From positions 960,249 to 1,024,248 of the forward strand of contig NZ_CP156626.1 in assembly GCF_039852015.1 (NCBI RefSeq): a DNA stretch of 64,000 nt, read 5' to 3'. The translations under genes were made by a program, and so were the position numbers. Of the stretch, positions 9,475 to 17,477 are shown one piece after another. The DNA comes from Robbsia sp. KACC 23696 (GTDB taxonomy: Bacteria; Pseudomonadota; Gammaproteobacteria; Burkholderiales; Burkholderiaceae). The notes under the pieces are model-generated. The model did not search any database and had not been told where the DNA came from. It was given only the letters and a program-made list of their open reading frames with translations. Position 1 is the first letter of the stretch. Each line of letters opens with the position of its first letter.

Positions 9475-9563
9475 CGAAGCGGCGCCGCGCGGCGGTGAGG
9501 CCGGCGGCGTAAGGCGTGTGACGTATAGCGTGCTCGATGGGTATCGCGCACCTAGCCGAAGCA

Positions 9564-10349
9564 TCAGGGAACGATGCCGCGTGCCGCTAATTTTTCGGAC
9601 AGCGCCTTGCGGGCGCGGGACAAGCGACTTCGCACCGTGCCGATAGGAATGGTCAGCATCACGGCCGCTTCCTCGTACGACAGCGCCTCCACCCCCACCA
9701 GTATCAACAGTTCGCGCATATGTTCCGGTAACTCGGCGAGTGCCACATCCATTTGCGCGAACAACTGCGTTTGCGCAAAACGTTGCTCGGGGTCATGGAC
9801 GGTGCGTCCCGCGATATCGCTTTCCGGCATATCGTCCAGGATCGAGTCGTCGGTCATGTGGTGTCGGCGATGCGGCGCCCGTGACAGGTAGTTACGGACG
9901 AGATTCATCGCGATACCGTACAGCCAGGTCGACAGCTGCGAGTCGCCCCGAAAGGTGCGATACGCTTGGACCGCTTCGACAAACGTTTGCTGCGCAAGCT
10001 CTTCGGCGTCCGAGGCGTTGCCGATATGCTTCAGGATGAAACGGTATAAACGCGAGGAATGCTTGTCGATTAGCTCTCTGAACAGGGCGTTTTCGTCGAC
10101 ATAGCCCGTGAAAGGCATCGTATGCGCGACGGCCGCCGCCGCCAAGGGCTCGGTCTCCGTCCAAGCCGGCGTCGCGACGGGTAGCAAATGTGCCGCATCG
10201 ATCTCGACGTGAAAGTCATCGTCGACGCTGCAGCCGGCTTCGGGGTCGGCCGAATCGATCAACAATGCTTCGGGCAGGAGAGGGGGAGGAACGGCAGGCA
10301 TCGACGCGCTATAGTGGAATAGATCAGGACTACAAATTGTGTGATTCAT
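9564..10349 (-). CDS. ECF-type sigma factor, probable T3SS regulator (BtrS/HrpL-like)
   Basis: The 261-residue protein carries sigma region 2 at about residues 88-155 (DAEELAQQTFVEAVQAYRTF, then STWLYGIAMNLVRNYL) and region 4 at about 205-258 (LPEHMRELLILV, then SYEEAAVMLTIPIGTVRSRLSRARKAL). Start ATG 10349 follows GGGGAAACAAA; the frame is open further but without family sequence. About 85 N-terminal residues precede region 2, more than in most ECF factors. Location beside sctC suggests it drives the T3SS, as BtrS does in Bordetella and HrpL in plant pathogens. That role is inference. Confidence 0.85.
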   Translation of the reverse strand: MNHTICSPDLFHYSASMPAVPPPLLPEALLIDSADPEAGCSVDDDFHVEIDAAHLLPVATPAWTETEPLAAAAVAHTMPFTGYVDENALFRELIDKHSSRLYRFILKHIGNASDAEELAQQTFVEAVQAYRTFRGDSQLSTWLYGIAMNLVRNYLSRAPHRRHHMTDDSILDDMPESDIAGRTVHDPEQRFAQTQLFAQMDVALAELPEHMRELLILVGVEALSYEEAAVMLTIPIGTVRSRLSRARKALSEKLAARGIVP

Positions 10350-10473
10350 TTTGTTTCCCCGGAACCGGCGCTCGCCGGCACGCGCAACCGACGCGGCGGT
10401 AAGCGCAAGCATTGATAGGCAGTTTTTGTCATGGCGGCGTTGGCCACCCCCTTGGACAGGCAGGCCGATCCGT

Positions 10474-10905
10474 TTAGGCTTTGTCGTGTGCTTTGGGTGG
10501 TCGCCCGGCGAGTAGCGCATCCATGAATGCCACACCGTCGAGCGACGCCTTCGCACTTTCTGCCATACGGATCGCACGCTGTACCAAGGAGGCATGCAGC
10601 GGCACGCCCCCACGAGACGTCAATTTCAGTTCGCGCGCGGTATGTTCCGCGATTTGCTTACCGAATGCATTACCCAGCGAGGAGACGAAATGTGCCGCCG
10701 TATCCTCACTCGACCGCAGCCATGCAATGCTTCGACCATCGGGCGTCGTGCCGAGTGCTATCACCCGGATGGTTGCACGGTCCCGTACCACCGCCACCGT
10801 CGCGCCGTCTTCGGCTTGACGGCGGAAATCGGCCAGTTGCAGGACGGGAACGACAGCCGTCGTGTTTGTCGCATTGCGAAGATGCGCCATTGCATCTGTC
10901 CTCAT
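10474..10905 (-). CDS. Small uncharacterised protein upstream of the ECF sigma gene
   Basis: The 143-residue soluble protein has no recognised domain; ATG 10890 (MAHLRN) is an alternative start. It is probably co-directional with the sigma gene, 124 bp upstream of it. The C-terminal half is Ala-rich helical (RAIRMAESAKASLDGVAFMDALLAG). By position it could be an accessory regulator, for example an anti-sigma or modulator like Bordetella BtrA/BspR, but I see no sequence proof. Coding composition fits its neighbours. Confidence 0.6.
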   Translation of the reverse strand: MRTDAMAHLRNATNTTAVVPVLQLADFRRQAEDGATVAVVRDRATIRVIALGTTPDGRSIAWLRSSEDTAAHFVSSLGNAFGKQIAEHTARELKLTSRGGVPLHASLVQRAIRMAESAKASLDGVAFMDALLAGRPPKAHDKA

Positions 10906-11521
10906 TTCGGTTATTCCCCGCTGGGTAACGGGTCGAGGCCGACTGTTCCCCTGGGAGGGTAATCCCAGGAAAAGAAGAGACGAGATGAAGAAGCGATCTG
11001 AGGTTATTAGAAACGAACTTTCTCAAAAAATCGATACCTAGATTTAAGTAGTTTTGAGATTATCTGGAAGTTTTTCCGTGATAGGGGCGTCCGTTTAAAA
11101 AATGTTCGCTTGGTGAAACGCATTTTCGTATTTATTTTTCCACTAAGTTGGCTAAATGGCCTGATCAATTGTGGTGTCATCTTGCCACGCAATCGCTTCC
11201 GTCGTGTTTGGGCGATGTTCTATGGATACACGTCCGGTGCGCGACGTGAAATGTCATGAAGATATGGATGATTGACTGTATGAATCGATCGTTTGAAAGA
11301 TCCGCGTGTTATTTTAAGATGTGAATATTAATGCCTGCTTTGGTATTTATTTCGATACTAGATTTCTTTCGCCATGCATTAACGAGCGCTTGCAATGAGT
11401 ACTGTCGATCGCCGGCCGATTTGCCGAGGGATTTACGTCGGATTCATCTTGATATACCGCGCAATGTGCGTAAGGAGCAGATCGTTTTGCTGCGATAAAG
11501 CGTCTGAAAGGGAGTGCCGCT
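10906..11521. other. AT-rich intergenic stretch inside the T3SS locus
   Basis: These 616 bp hold no convincing gene. Roughly 11000-11400 is visibly AT-rich (runs such as TTTTTTCTGAG and TATTTATTTTTCC), in sharp contrast to the GC-rich flanks. It separates the leftward genes (small protein, sigma) from the rightward chaperone-like gene, so promoters for both directions probably lie here. One 61-codon minus-strand frame (11007-11192) is Lys/Phe/Arg-rich and looks like chance. Confidence 0.6.
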
Positions 11522-11887
11522 GTGCGTTATCGGAACGGGATTGACCATGGTCAGACAGCAGCATGCGATCCGCTAGGCGAATTGGGGCGTCTGTGCGGCA
11601 TCGATGCCTTGTCGCTAGACGCACGCGGACACTGCAGTCTGTTGCTCGACGATCTTCGAACGATCAATCTGCACTGGCCGCGCGGCCAGGTCTGGATGTG
11701 TTTGTCCGTCGAGCTTCCTTTGGGTCGAGACGCGCAGATCGACGTTGCCTTGCTGCGGGCGGCGGCCTTGGCATCGGCCGCGACGCCTGCGGCGGCCGAT
11801 GCCACGCCAGACGCCGATGCGGCTCATGCCGATCCGTCGTGCGGCGGCACGAAAAGACGCAAGCGGTTCTCGCCGGCGCAGTACTGA
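11522..11887 (+). CDS. CesT-like small protein (candidate type III chaperone)
   Basis: The 121-residue product starts with GTG 11522, preceded by GGGAG. Residues 15-85 fit the Tir-chaperone (CesT) pattern: an N-terminal helix with GELGRLCGIDALSLD, then HCSLLLDDLRTINLHW strands, a VWMCLSVELPLG strand, and a C-terminal helix ALLRAAALASA. The tail after residue 90 is Ala/Asp-rich. The 3' end overlaps the convergent RsbW-like gene by 64 bp. No effector gene is visible nearby, so its client is unknown. Confidence 0.6.
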   Translation: MRYRNGIDHGQTAACDPLGELGRLCGIDALSLDARGHCSLLLDDLRTINLHWPRGQVWMCLSVELPLGRDAQIDVALLRAAALASAATPAAADATPDADAAHADPSCGGTKRRKRFSPAQY

Positions 11888-12318
11888 TAATGCGCGGCAT
11901 GCAGCAAGGTCCGCAGCAGCGTGATGCCCAATCCGCCCACCGGATCGTCCAGCGTCGCGCTTCGGCCGTGCCGCGTGTGCGCGGCCAGCGGATCGAAGCG
12001 CGCGCCGGTGTCGTGCAAAGCGATGCGAATGCCTTGCGCGCCGTGTTCCACCCATAAAGAAAAGCAGACCGAGGCGCGGCGCCGATGTTCGCGCCCTTGG
12101 CCATGCATGGCGATATTGTGAACCAGTTCGTCGACGATCAATGCCGCGTGGAACCCGTCGCGTGAACCCGGTGACCTAAGGTCGAGCCAGACGTGCATCG
12201 CTTCGACACATCGCGCGGCGTTGTGGAGCGTGGCGGGTGCGCGCATATGGAATACCGAGGCGCCCGGCTCGCGGGCGGCATCGAACGTCAATCGGAAGGG
12301 GTGGGACTGCACGCTCAT
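11824..12318 (-). CDS. RsbW/BtrW-type ATP-binding anti-sigma (HATPase) protein
   Basis: The 164-residue stand-alone GHKL ATPase shows the N box (DELVHNIAMHG, Glu and Asn spaced as in RsbW), G1 (HDTGARFDP), and G2 (GGLGITLLR), with no dimerisation or receiver domain. Proteins of this class are serine kinases and anti-sigma factors that switch partners with STAS proteins. With the nearby RsbU-type phosphatase it forms a partner-switching set, as btrW and btrU do in Bordetella type III regulation. Its start codon overlaps that of the divergent gene (CATG at 12316-12319). Confidence 0.85.
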   Translation of the reverse strand: MSVQSHPFRLTFDAAREPGASVFHMRAPATLHNAARCVEAMHVWLDLRSPGSRDGFHAALIVDELVHNIAMHGQGREHRRRASVCFSLWVEHGAQGIRIALHDTGARFDPLAAHTRHGRSATLDDPVGGLGITLLRTLLHAAHYQYCAGENRLRLFVPPHDGSA

Positions 12319-13483
12319 GTCAATTCATCGTCGCATTCTGCGGATCGTTCGTTATCCCGGTTTTTCGGCTGCTAGAGCGATCAAGTCCGCTGCGCAGGCG
12401 ACATTCGGGTGGTGCGAGGTGTTTGGATTACCGGCCTTGCTGGCCGTCCTCGCGGTGAGTGTCATGTCGGCCATGTTTCGTTCGCACGACCGGGCGGCCT
12501 TGGACGGGATGGCTAATGCGCGGGCACGGGTGACGCTCGCGGTCGCCGCCTCCCAACTGACGCGATTGGCCGCATGGGATGCGACATTTTTATCGGTCGA
12601 GCCCTTGCCCCGGACGCAAGCCGCAGGCGCCGCGGCAACGCGGGCGGGGCGAGCAGTCGTCGTTGCCGAACCGGAAGAGGGCAATTTTTCGCGCGTGACG
12701 GCGGCGCTGTCTCGCGCCTATCAGGACGAGACATCGCTGCACTGGATCGCCGTGGTGGATCTCGACGGCGTCATCCGCGCCGCCAGCGATAGGACGGCGG
12801 CAGGCACCGCGCTGCCGTCGGACGTGCGGCGCGTATTGCGCCGCCAATGGGCGGATTGTGTTCCGGGACGACCGCAGGGCACGTCGACCGGCGTTGCCTG
12901 TGGTGTCGACGTCGATGCTTCGCCAGGCAATGCGCCAACTGGCGTGCTCTCCGATCCGGGCGGGCGTCGGGGAATCGCGTCCGAGTGGTCGGTCGTCTCT
13001 GCGGGGGAGCGCGTGATCGGTACCGCGATTTACGATGCATTCGGTCAGGTCGTCGCGTTCGCCGTCATCGGTGTCGATGCGCGGTTCGTGCCGCGCCGAC
13101 ACGAAGTAGGCACGTTACCGGATGGTCAGGCCAGCGTGGACACGTCGCACCGGGAAGCGGCCGGTTCGGCGCGGGCCGTATCGGTCGCCGACACCTTCCG
13201 CGTGCGCTCGCAGTACCTCGTGGCAGCGGGCGTGCTGGCTGCGGTGCTGTCGGTGTTCGCGTATCGGCGTGCGCGTCGTCATCGGGTGCTCGCGCAAATC
13301 TGGCGTGCGCAATGGACGCGCGCCCATCAACGCCAACGCGTTCTGATGAAGGCTTTAGGCACGCTGACCGAGGCGCCGGTGCCCGCGCCCGCGGTCGACC
13401 AGACGGTCGAGGTCGGCAGGACGTCCCGCGCTGCGGCGTCACCGCCCCTGCCCGCGACGTCCGCCACGGGGCGGCCGACATGA
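12317..13483 (+). CDS. Membrane protein with extracytoplasmic sensor-like domain
   Basis: From ATG 12317 the product is 388 residues. A transmembrane helix at about residues 38-58 is followed by an extracytoplasmic domain of about 240 residues, a second helix near residues 297-315, and a short Arg-rich cytoplasmic tail without output domain. The layout is that of a receptor lacking its kinase or cyclase, perhaps a Cache-like fold (SLHWIAVVDLDGVIRAASD recalls such domains). It ends in an ATGA overlap with the next gene. It probably signals through the co-encoded phosphatase; this is inference. Confidence 0.7.
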   Translation: MSIHRRILRIVRYPGFSAARAIKSAAQATFGWCEVFGLPALLAVLAVSVMSAMFRSHDRAALDGMANARARVTLAVAASQLTRLAAWDATFLSVEPLPRTQAAGAAATRAGRAVVVAEPEEGNFSRVTAALSRAYQDETSLHWIAVVDLDGVIRAASDRTAAGTALPSDVRRVLRRQWADCVPGRPQGTSTGVACGVDVDASPGNAPTGVLSDPGGRRGIASEWSVVSAGERVIGTAIYDAFGQVVAFAVIGVDARFVPRRHEVGTLPDGQASVDTSHREAAGSARAVSVADTFRVRSQYLVAAGVLAAVLSVFAYRRARRHRVLAQIWRAQWTRAHQRQRVLMKALGTLTEAPVPAPAVDQTVEVGRTSRAAASPPLPATSATGRPT

Positions 13484-15087
13484 TGCAAGGCGCATCCCTT
13501 CTCGCGGAGCGCTTCGGTGCCCGGTGGTGGATCGTCGCCGCCCTGATCGGCTTTGCCATCGCGGCGCTGTCGTGGACCGCGGCTGTCGGCATGTTGATCC
13601 TGTCCGATGGCGCCATGCAGCGTCATGAGGCAGAACAGGATGTACGCCATCATCGGATGGAGGCGATCGTGGTCGACGTGGCACGGGGCAGCGCGGCTGC
13701 CGCGGGCATCATGCCGATCGATCGCGTCGACGGTTTGTCGGCCCAACTGCAGGCGCGCGTGCGGGGCGACGCCGGCACGGCGATCCGACTCGTCGACCCG
13801 GTCGGTCGTATCGTCGCGAGCGCGGTGCCGCCGGGCAGCACGTTCGCGCCGCTGCTGTCCTTGACGGTCGAGAACGAGACCGGCGACGTCGTCGCCTATG
13901 CGCAGGGTGACCTGGCGGTGCAGGCGTTGTCGGGGCCGACAACGCTTCTCGCCGACGGCTTGCGGCGCGGCGGCGTTTTCTGGCGTGGCTTGCTGGCGTT
14001 CGCCTGCGCGATGCTGCTCCTAGGCATCGCTGCCTGGCGGTACGCCTGGCGGGTCGGTCCGGTGGTACGCGATACCGTGACGATGCGCGGCGTCGATGCG
14101 CTGGTGCGTGCCGACTATCGCGAACGATGGCGGGCGGCAGGCGCGGGAAGCGCCATCGGCGGGGCGACGCGCGGCGGCATCGATTATGCGGGGATCGTCT
14201 CGCGCGTGCTGGATCGGCTCGTCGCGCATCGTCAGGCGTTGCGCGTCCGCGCCGATGTCCTGGACCGGACTGAAACCGATCCGACTGCTCCGGCACGGCG
14301 CGCGCGATGTATCGCCGATGCGGCGGGCAATGCGCGTTATCCGGCAGCGGCGCCGGACATCCGCCATGTGGTGGCCGTGGGTGCCCAAGCGCGCTGGTTC
14401 AGTCTGCTATGCGGCACTGGCGCCGGCGGCGTGGCGGCGCTGCTGGCGTATGCGGCGCCATCGATATGGGAGGGGATCTATGGCGCTTTCTGCCTCGTCG
14501 CGGGATGGGGCGTGCACCGGCTTTGGCACGCGGACGCTAGCGACGCCGATACCGGCCTGGATAACGAGGATGAAAAACACGTCGATGACAGCGCGATGGC
14601 CGGCGTGGCGTCGGTCGGCATGCGGGCGAGCGGTGTCGCGCTATGGATGGCTGTCGCCTTGGCATCGATCGTCGCCGCACAAGCCTGGCCCGCGTTGACG
14701 ACCTGGCCCGCAGTGCTGCTGCCGGCGATGTTGTCGGTCTGCGTGGGAGGGCTGCTGCGTGCCGCCGTGCTGCTCGTGTGGGCGTTGCAATGCACGACGC
14801 GTGACGATCGGACATATCTCGATGTCGATCACGTCGAGGGCAAGGCCAGGCGGCTAGCATCGTCGCCCCTCGCGACGGTGATCGGCGTCGCACTGGTCGG
14901 GCCGGGTTTGAGCGGCGCGTTGGCATCGGGCTGGCCCTTTCTCGTCGTGGCATCGGCTGTTGTCTGTTTGCCGATCCTGGCCGCCGTGCAGGCCTGGCGT
15001 TGGCAATCCCAGGCCGGTCCCTGGCAACGTTCGGGGCGTCTGGCGGAGGCGCCATTCGACGCCGATCCACAGCGCAATCGGCCATGA
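13480..15087 (+). CDS. Polytopic membrane sensor-like protein
   Basis: The 535-residue protein starts at ATG 13480, overlapping the upstream stop; the frame is open further upstream, but that part is antisense-like to the preceding gene's coding sense. A first TM helix (about residues 15-40) precedes an extracytoplasmic stretch of about 110 residues and a second TM helix. A cytoplasmic loop with a DRLVAHRQALRVRADVLDR helix follows, then about five or six more hydrophobic helices to the C-terminus. No catalytic motif is visible. Coupling to the phosphatase gene by ATGA suggests a shared signalling complex. Confidence 0.7.
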   Translation: MMQGASLLAERFGARWWIVAALIGFAIAALSWTAAVGMLILSDGAMQRHEAEQDVRHHRMEAIVVDVARGSAAAAGIMPIDRVDGLSAQLQARVRGDAGTAIRLVDPVGRIVASAVPPGSTFAPLLSLTVENETGDVVAYAQGDLAVQALSGPTTLLADGLRRGGVFWRGLLAFACAMLLLGIAAWRYAWRVGPVVRDTVTMRGVDALVRADYRERWRAAGAGSAIGGATRGGIDYAGIVSRVLDRLVAHRQALRVRADVLDRTETDPTAPARRARCIADAAGNARYPAAAPDIRHVVAVGAQARWFSLLCGTGAGGVAALLAYAAPSIWEGIYGAFCLVAGWGVHRLWHADASDADTGLDNEDEKHVDDSAMAGVASVGMRASGVALWMAVALASIVAAQAWPALTTWPAVLLPAMLSVCVGGLLRAAVLLVWALQCTTRDDRTYLDVDHVEGKARRLASSPLATVIGVALVGPGLSGALASGWPFLVVASAVVCLPILAAVQAWRWQSQAGPWQRSGRLAEAPFDADPQRNRP

Positions 15088-17477
15088 TCGGCGCGCACCG
15101 TTTCTCGCGTACGCGGATAGAACGCAATGTGCTGGCGGTCACGGTAATCGCGATGCTGGGCATGGCGGCTGCAACGGTGTTGTTGGTCCTTGCCCTGCAC
15201 GACGGACGAGGCGGGAGCGGCGTGTCGGGCAACGGGACATGGCACGTTCGATGGCTTTCGCTCTCGGCGATCGGAAATCGCTTGAGCGGCCGCGATGAAG
15301 GGGAAAGCGAGGGCGACGACGCGATGCTGCATGCGCTGCTGACGCGCGGCTGGCGCACGCAGCTAGCCGAGGCCGGGCGTGAAGGCCAGTGCGATGCCGA
15401 TGCCCCGATGCCGGCGCTGCAGTGGTTGGACGGTGCGCATTACGGCTGGCTCCCTTGCGGCGAAGCGTCATCGCGCACTGGTCAACCGAAGACGGGGATC
15501 ACGCCTTACACGGTCAGGCCTAGGGCATCGGCGTTGGCCACGGCGGCGCTGTCTCCGGCGCCGACGATGATGTCGGCGTCGATGCCGTTGGAACGACTCG
15601 GCCGGCAGCTAGGCGGCGAAGTGCTGTTGCTGAACCTTTTTCTCGCGCCGGTTCAGCGCGAGGGCGACGGTCCCCGGCGTGCAACGGCTGCCGCGCCGTC
15701 GCCGATCACCACGGCCTCGGCGTTCGCGCAAGGACGGCTTGGCCGCCACGCCGCAGCCGACGATGCCGACGCCTGGCCGGCCGACGATCGTTGGCCGACG
15801 TTGCGCCATGGCCGGAACGCGGTGCAGCGGCTGAGCATTGGCGGCCGCCGATATTGGCAGATCGCCTCGCCGCTCGCCGGGCCCGATGGGCGGCAGATCG
15901 CGTGGATTGTCTGGCGCACGGACGCCGTCAGCGTCGACGCTGCCACGCCCGCCGCTCCTTCCGATGCCGCCGTCGTTTCACACGACGACGATCGGCGCCT
16001 CATGGCACGCATCGACCCGGGTCGCCTGCACGAGGTCGTGATCGGCATCGTGCTGATGCTATCGATCGGACTCCTGGCGATATTGTGCGTCGTCCTATTG
16101 CGCTGGTCCTTCGGCGTGATCTTCGCGCCGTTGCGGCGGGCGATGGGCGGCCTGCGTCGCCTTGCCGAAGGTCGGGTCGATTTTTTGTCCGACGATGCCG
16201 ATCGGGATCGCAGCGACGAAGCCGGCGCGATCGTGCGCGCCGCGATGGCCTTGCGCACGAATCTGCTGGCGCTTCAGGTCCTCCGCGACGAACGCGCGCG
16301 CGGCATGCAGCGGCAAGGACAACTGCTACGCGCGCAATTGCGCACATTGGCGGAGACGCTGGACACTGACGACCGGCTGCACATCGAGCAGACATTGGAC
16401 GCGCTGAAAGCGCCATCGGATTCGCTTATCGACCTGGCGGCCGTTCTCACGCAGATGACCGGGCTCGTCTGTGGGCAACATGATCGGCTGCGCGGTCTGC
16501 TTGCGGAGCGAGAAGCGGCGCTGGTGCGCGAGGTGCAATTCGCCGCCTTGCATCAGGAGCTGTTGATCGCGCGGCAGATGCAGATGTCGATCCTTCCCCA
16601 CGCGGCCCCGTCGGCGTGTGACGCCGCCGGCCTTGCCTTGGTGTCGACGATCCTGCCGGCGCGCGAAGTGGGTGGCGATTTCTACGATTATTTCATGCTG
16701 GATGACTCGCATCTGGCCATCGTCATTGCCGACGTCTCGGGCAAGGGGGTGCCGGCCGCTTTTTTCATGGCGGTGGCGCGCTCCTTGTTGAAGAACACCG
16801 CCGGCATGTTGCACGCGCCCGCGGCGGTGTTGACGCGGCTGAACGCGCTGCTGTGCGAGGACAACCCCGACTGCATGTTCGTCACGATGTTCTTCGGCGT
16901 GCTGGATCTTCGTACGGCGACGTTCGACTATGTGAATGCCGGACATAACTGTCCGCTGCGCGTGCGACGCGCGCGGCCCGCGGAGGCCGTATGGCTCGAT
17001 CGTGGTCGGAGCATCGCCTTGGGCGTACTCGCGGACGCGCGATATACGCAGCATCGCGAGGTGCTCGATCGCAACGACATCGTGTTCTTCTATACCGATG
17101 GCGTCACCGAAGCCTGCGATCGCGGCGATGCCTTCTTTGGCGAGCAAGCGCTGCACGACGTGATCGTGGACGCCGTCATCACATTGGATGCGCTGCCTGC
17201 CGAAGCCGGCAGCCCCGCGGACAGGCGTGCTGGTCGGGCGACTTTGCCACCTGTGCGCCCTACCGGTGCGGACACGGCGCGTTGCGTCAGCGATGCCGTA
17301 TTGGCAGCCGTTCAGGCGTTCGCCGAGGGCGCGCAACAGGCGGACGATATCACCAGCATCGCGCTGGCCTGGGATCCTCGGACTGAAACCGATGCGACCT
17401 TCTTGCGTGGTACCGGCGTCGTCGCAGATGACACGGTAGCGCTTGGTTCGGAGGCCCCTTCCTCGGGGATGCGATGA
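15084..17477 (+). CDS. Membrane-bound PP2C/SpoIIE phosphatase with HAMP (RsbU/BtrU-like)
   Basis: The 797-residue protein has an N-terminal TM helix, an extracytoplasmic region of about 280 residues and a second TM (VLMLSIGLLAILCVVLL, near 325-345). A HAMP-like segment (PLRRAMGGLRRLAEGRVDF), a coiled coil, and a C-terminal phosphatase domain follow. Phosphatase signatures are GGDFYDY near 529, ADVSGKGVPAAFF near 548, NAGHNCPLRVR, YTDGVTEA near 669 and ADDITSIAL near 753. Such enzymes dephosphorylate STAS anti-anti-sigma proteins, opposing RsbW kinases. It is coupled by ATGA to both neighbours. Confidence 0.92.
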   Translation: MIGAHRFSRTRIERNVLAVTVIAMLGMAAATVLLVLALHDGRGGSGVSGNGTWHVRWLSLSAIGNRLSGRDEGESEGDDAMLHALLTRGWRTQLAEAGREGQCDADAPMPALQWLDGAHYGWLPCGEASSRTGQPKTGITPYTVRPRASALATAALSPAPTMMSASMPLERLGRQLGGEVLLLNLFLAPVQREGDGPRRATAAAPSPITTASAFAQGRLGRHAAADDADAWPADDRWPTLRHGRNAVQRLSIGGRRYWQIASPLAGPDGRQIAWIVWRTDAVSVDAATPAAPSDAAVVSHDDDRRLMARIDPGRLHEVVIGIVLMLSIGLLAILCVVLLRWSFGVIFAPLRRAMGGLRRLAEGRVDFLSDDADRDRSDEAGAIVRAAMALRTNLLALQVLRDERARGMQRQGQLLRAQLRTLAETLDTDDRLHIEQTLDALKAPSDSLIDLAAVLTQMTGLVCGQHDRLRGLLAEREAALVREVQFAALHQELLIARQMQMSILPHAAPSACDAAGLALVSTILPAREVGGDFYDYFMLDDSHLAIVIADVSGKGVPAAFFMAVARSLLKNTAGMLHAPAAVLTRLNALLCEDNPDCMFVTMFFGVLDLRTATFDYVNAGHNCPLRVRRARPAEAVWLDRGRSIALGVLADARYTQHREVLDRNDIVFFYTDGVTEACDRGDAFFGEQALHDVIVDAVITLDALPAEAGSPADRRAGRATLPPVRPTGADTARCVSDAVLAAVQAFAEGAQQADDITSIALAWDPRTETDATFLRGTGVVADDTVALGSEAPSSGMR

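Noticed and set aside
10927..10949. GGAAC followed by CGTTAC on the minus strand, just upstream of the small gene at 10905: possible ECF-type promoter
   Set aside because: The spacer of about 14 bases is short for an ECF promoter and the -10 part does not match a known HrpL-type box. Too weak to list.
11007..11192. 61-codon minus-strand frame in the AT-rich stretch
   Set aside because: No ribosome site or family match, Lys/Phe/Arg-rich; looks like a chance frame in AT-rich DNA.
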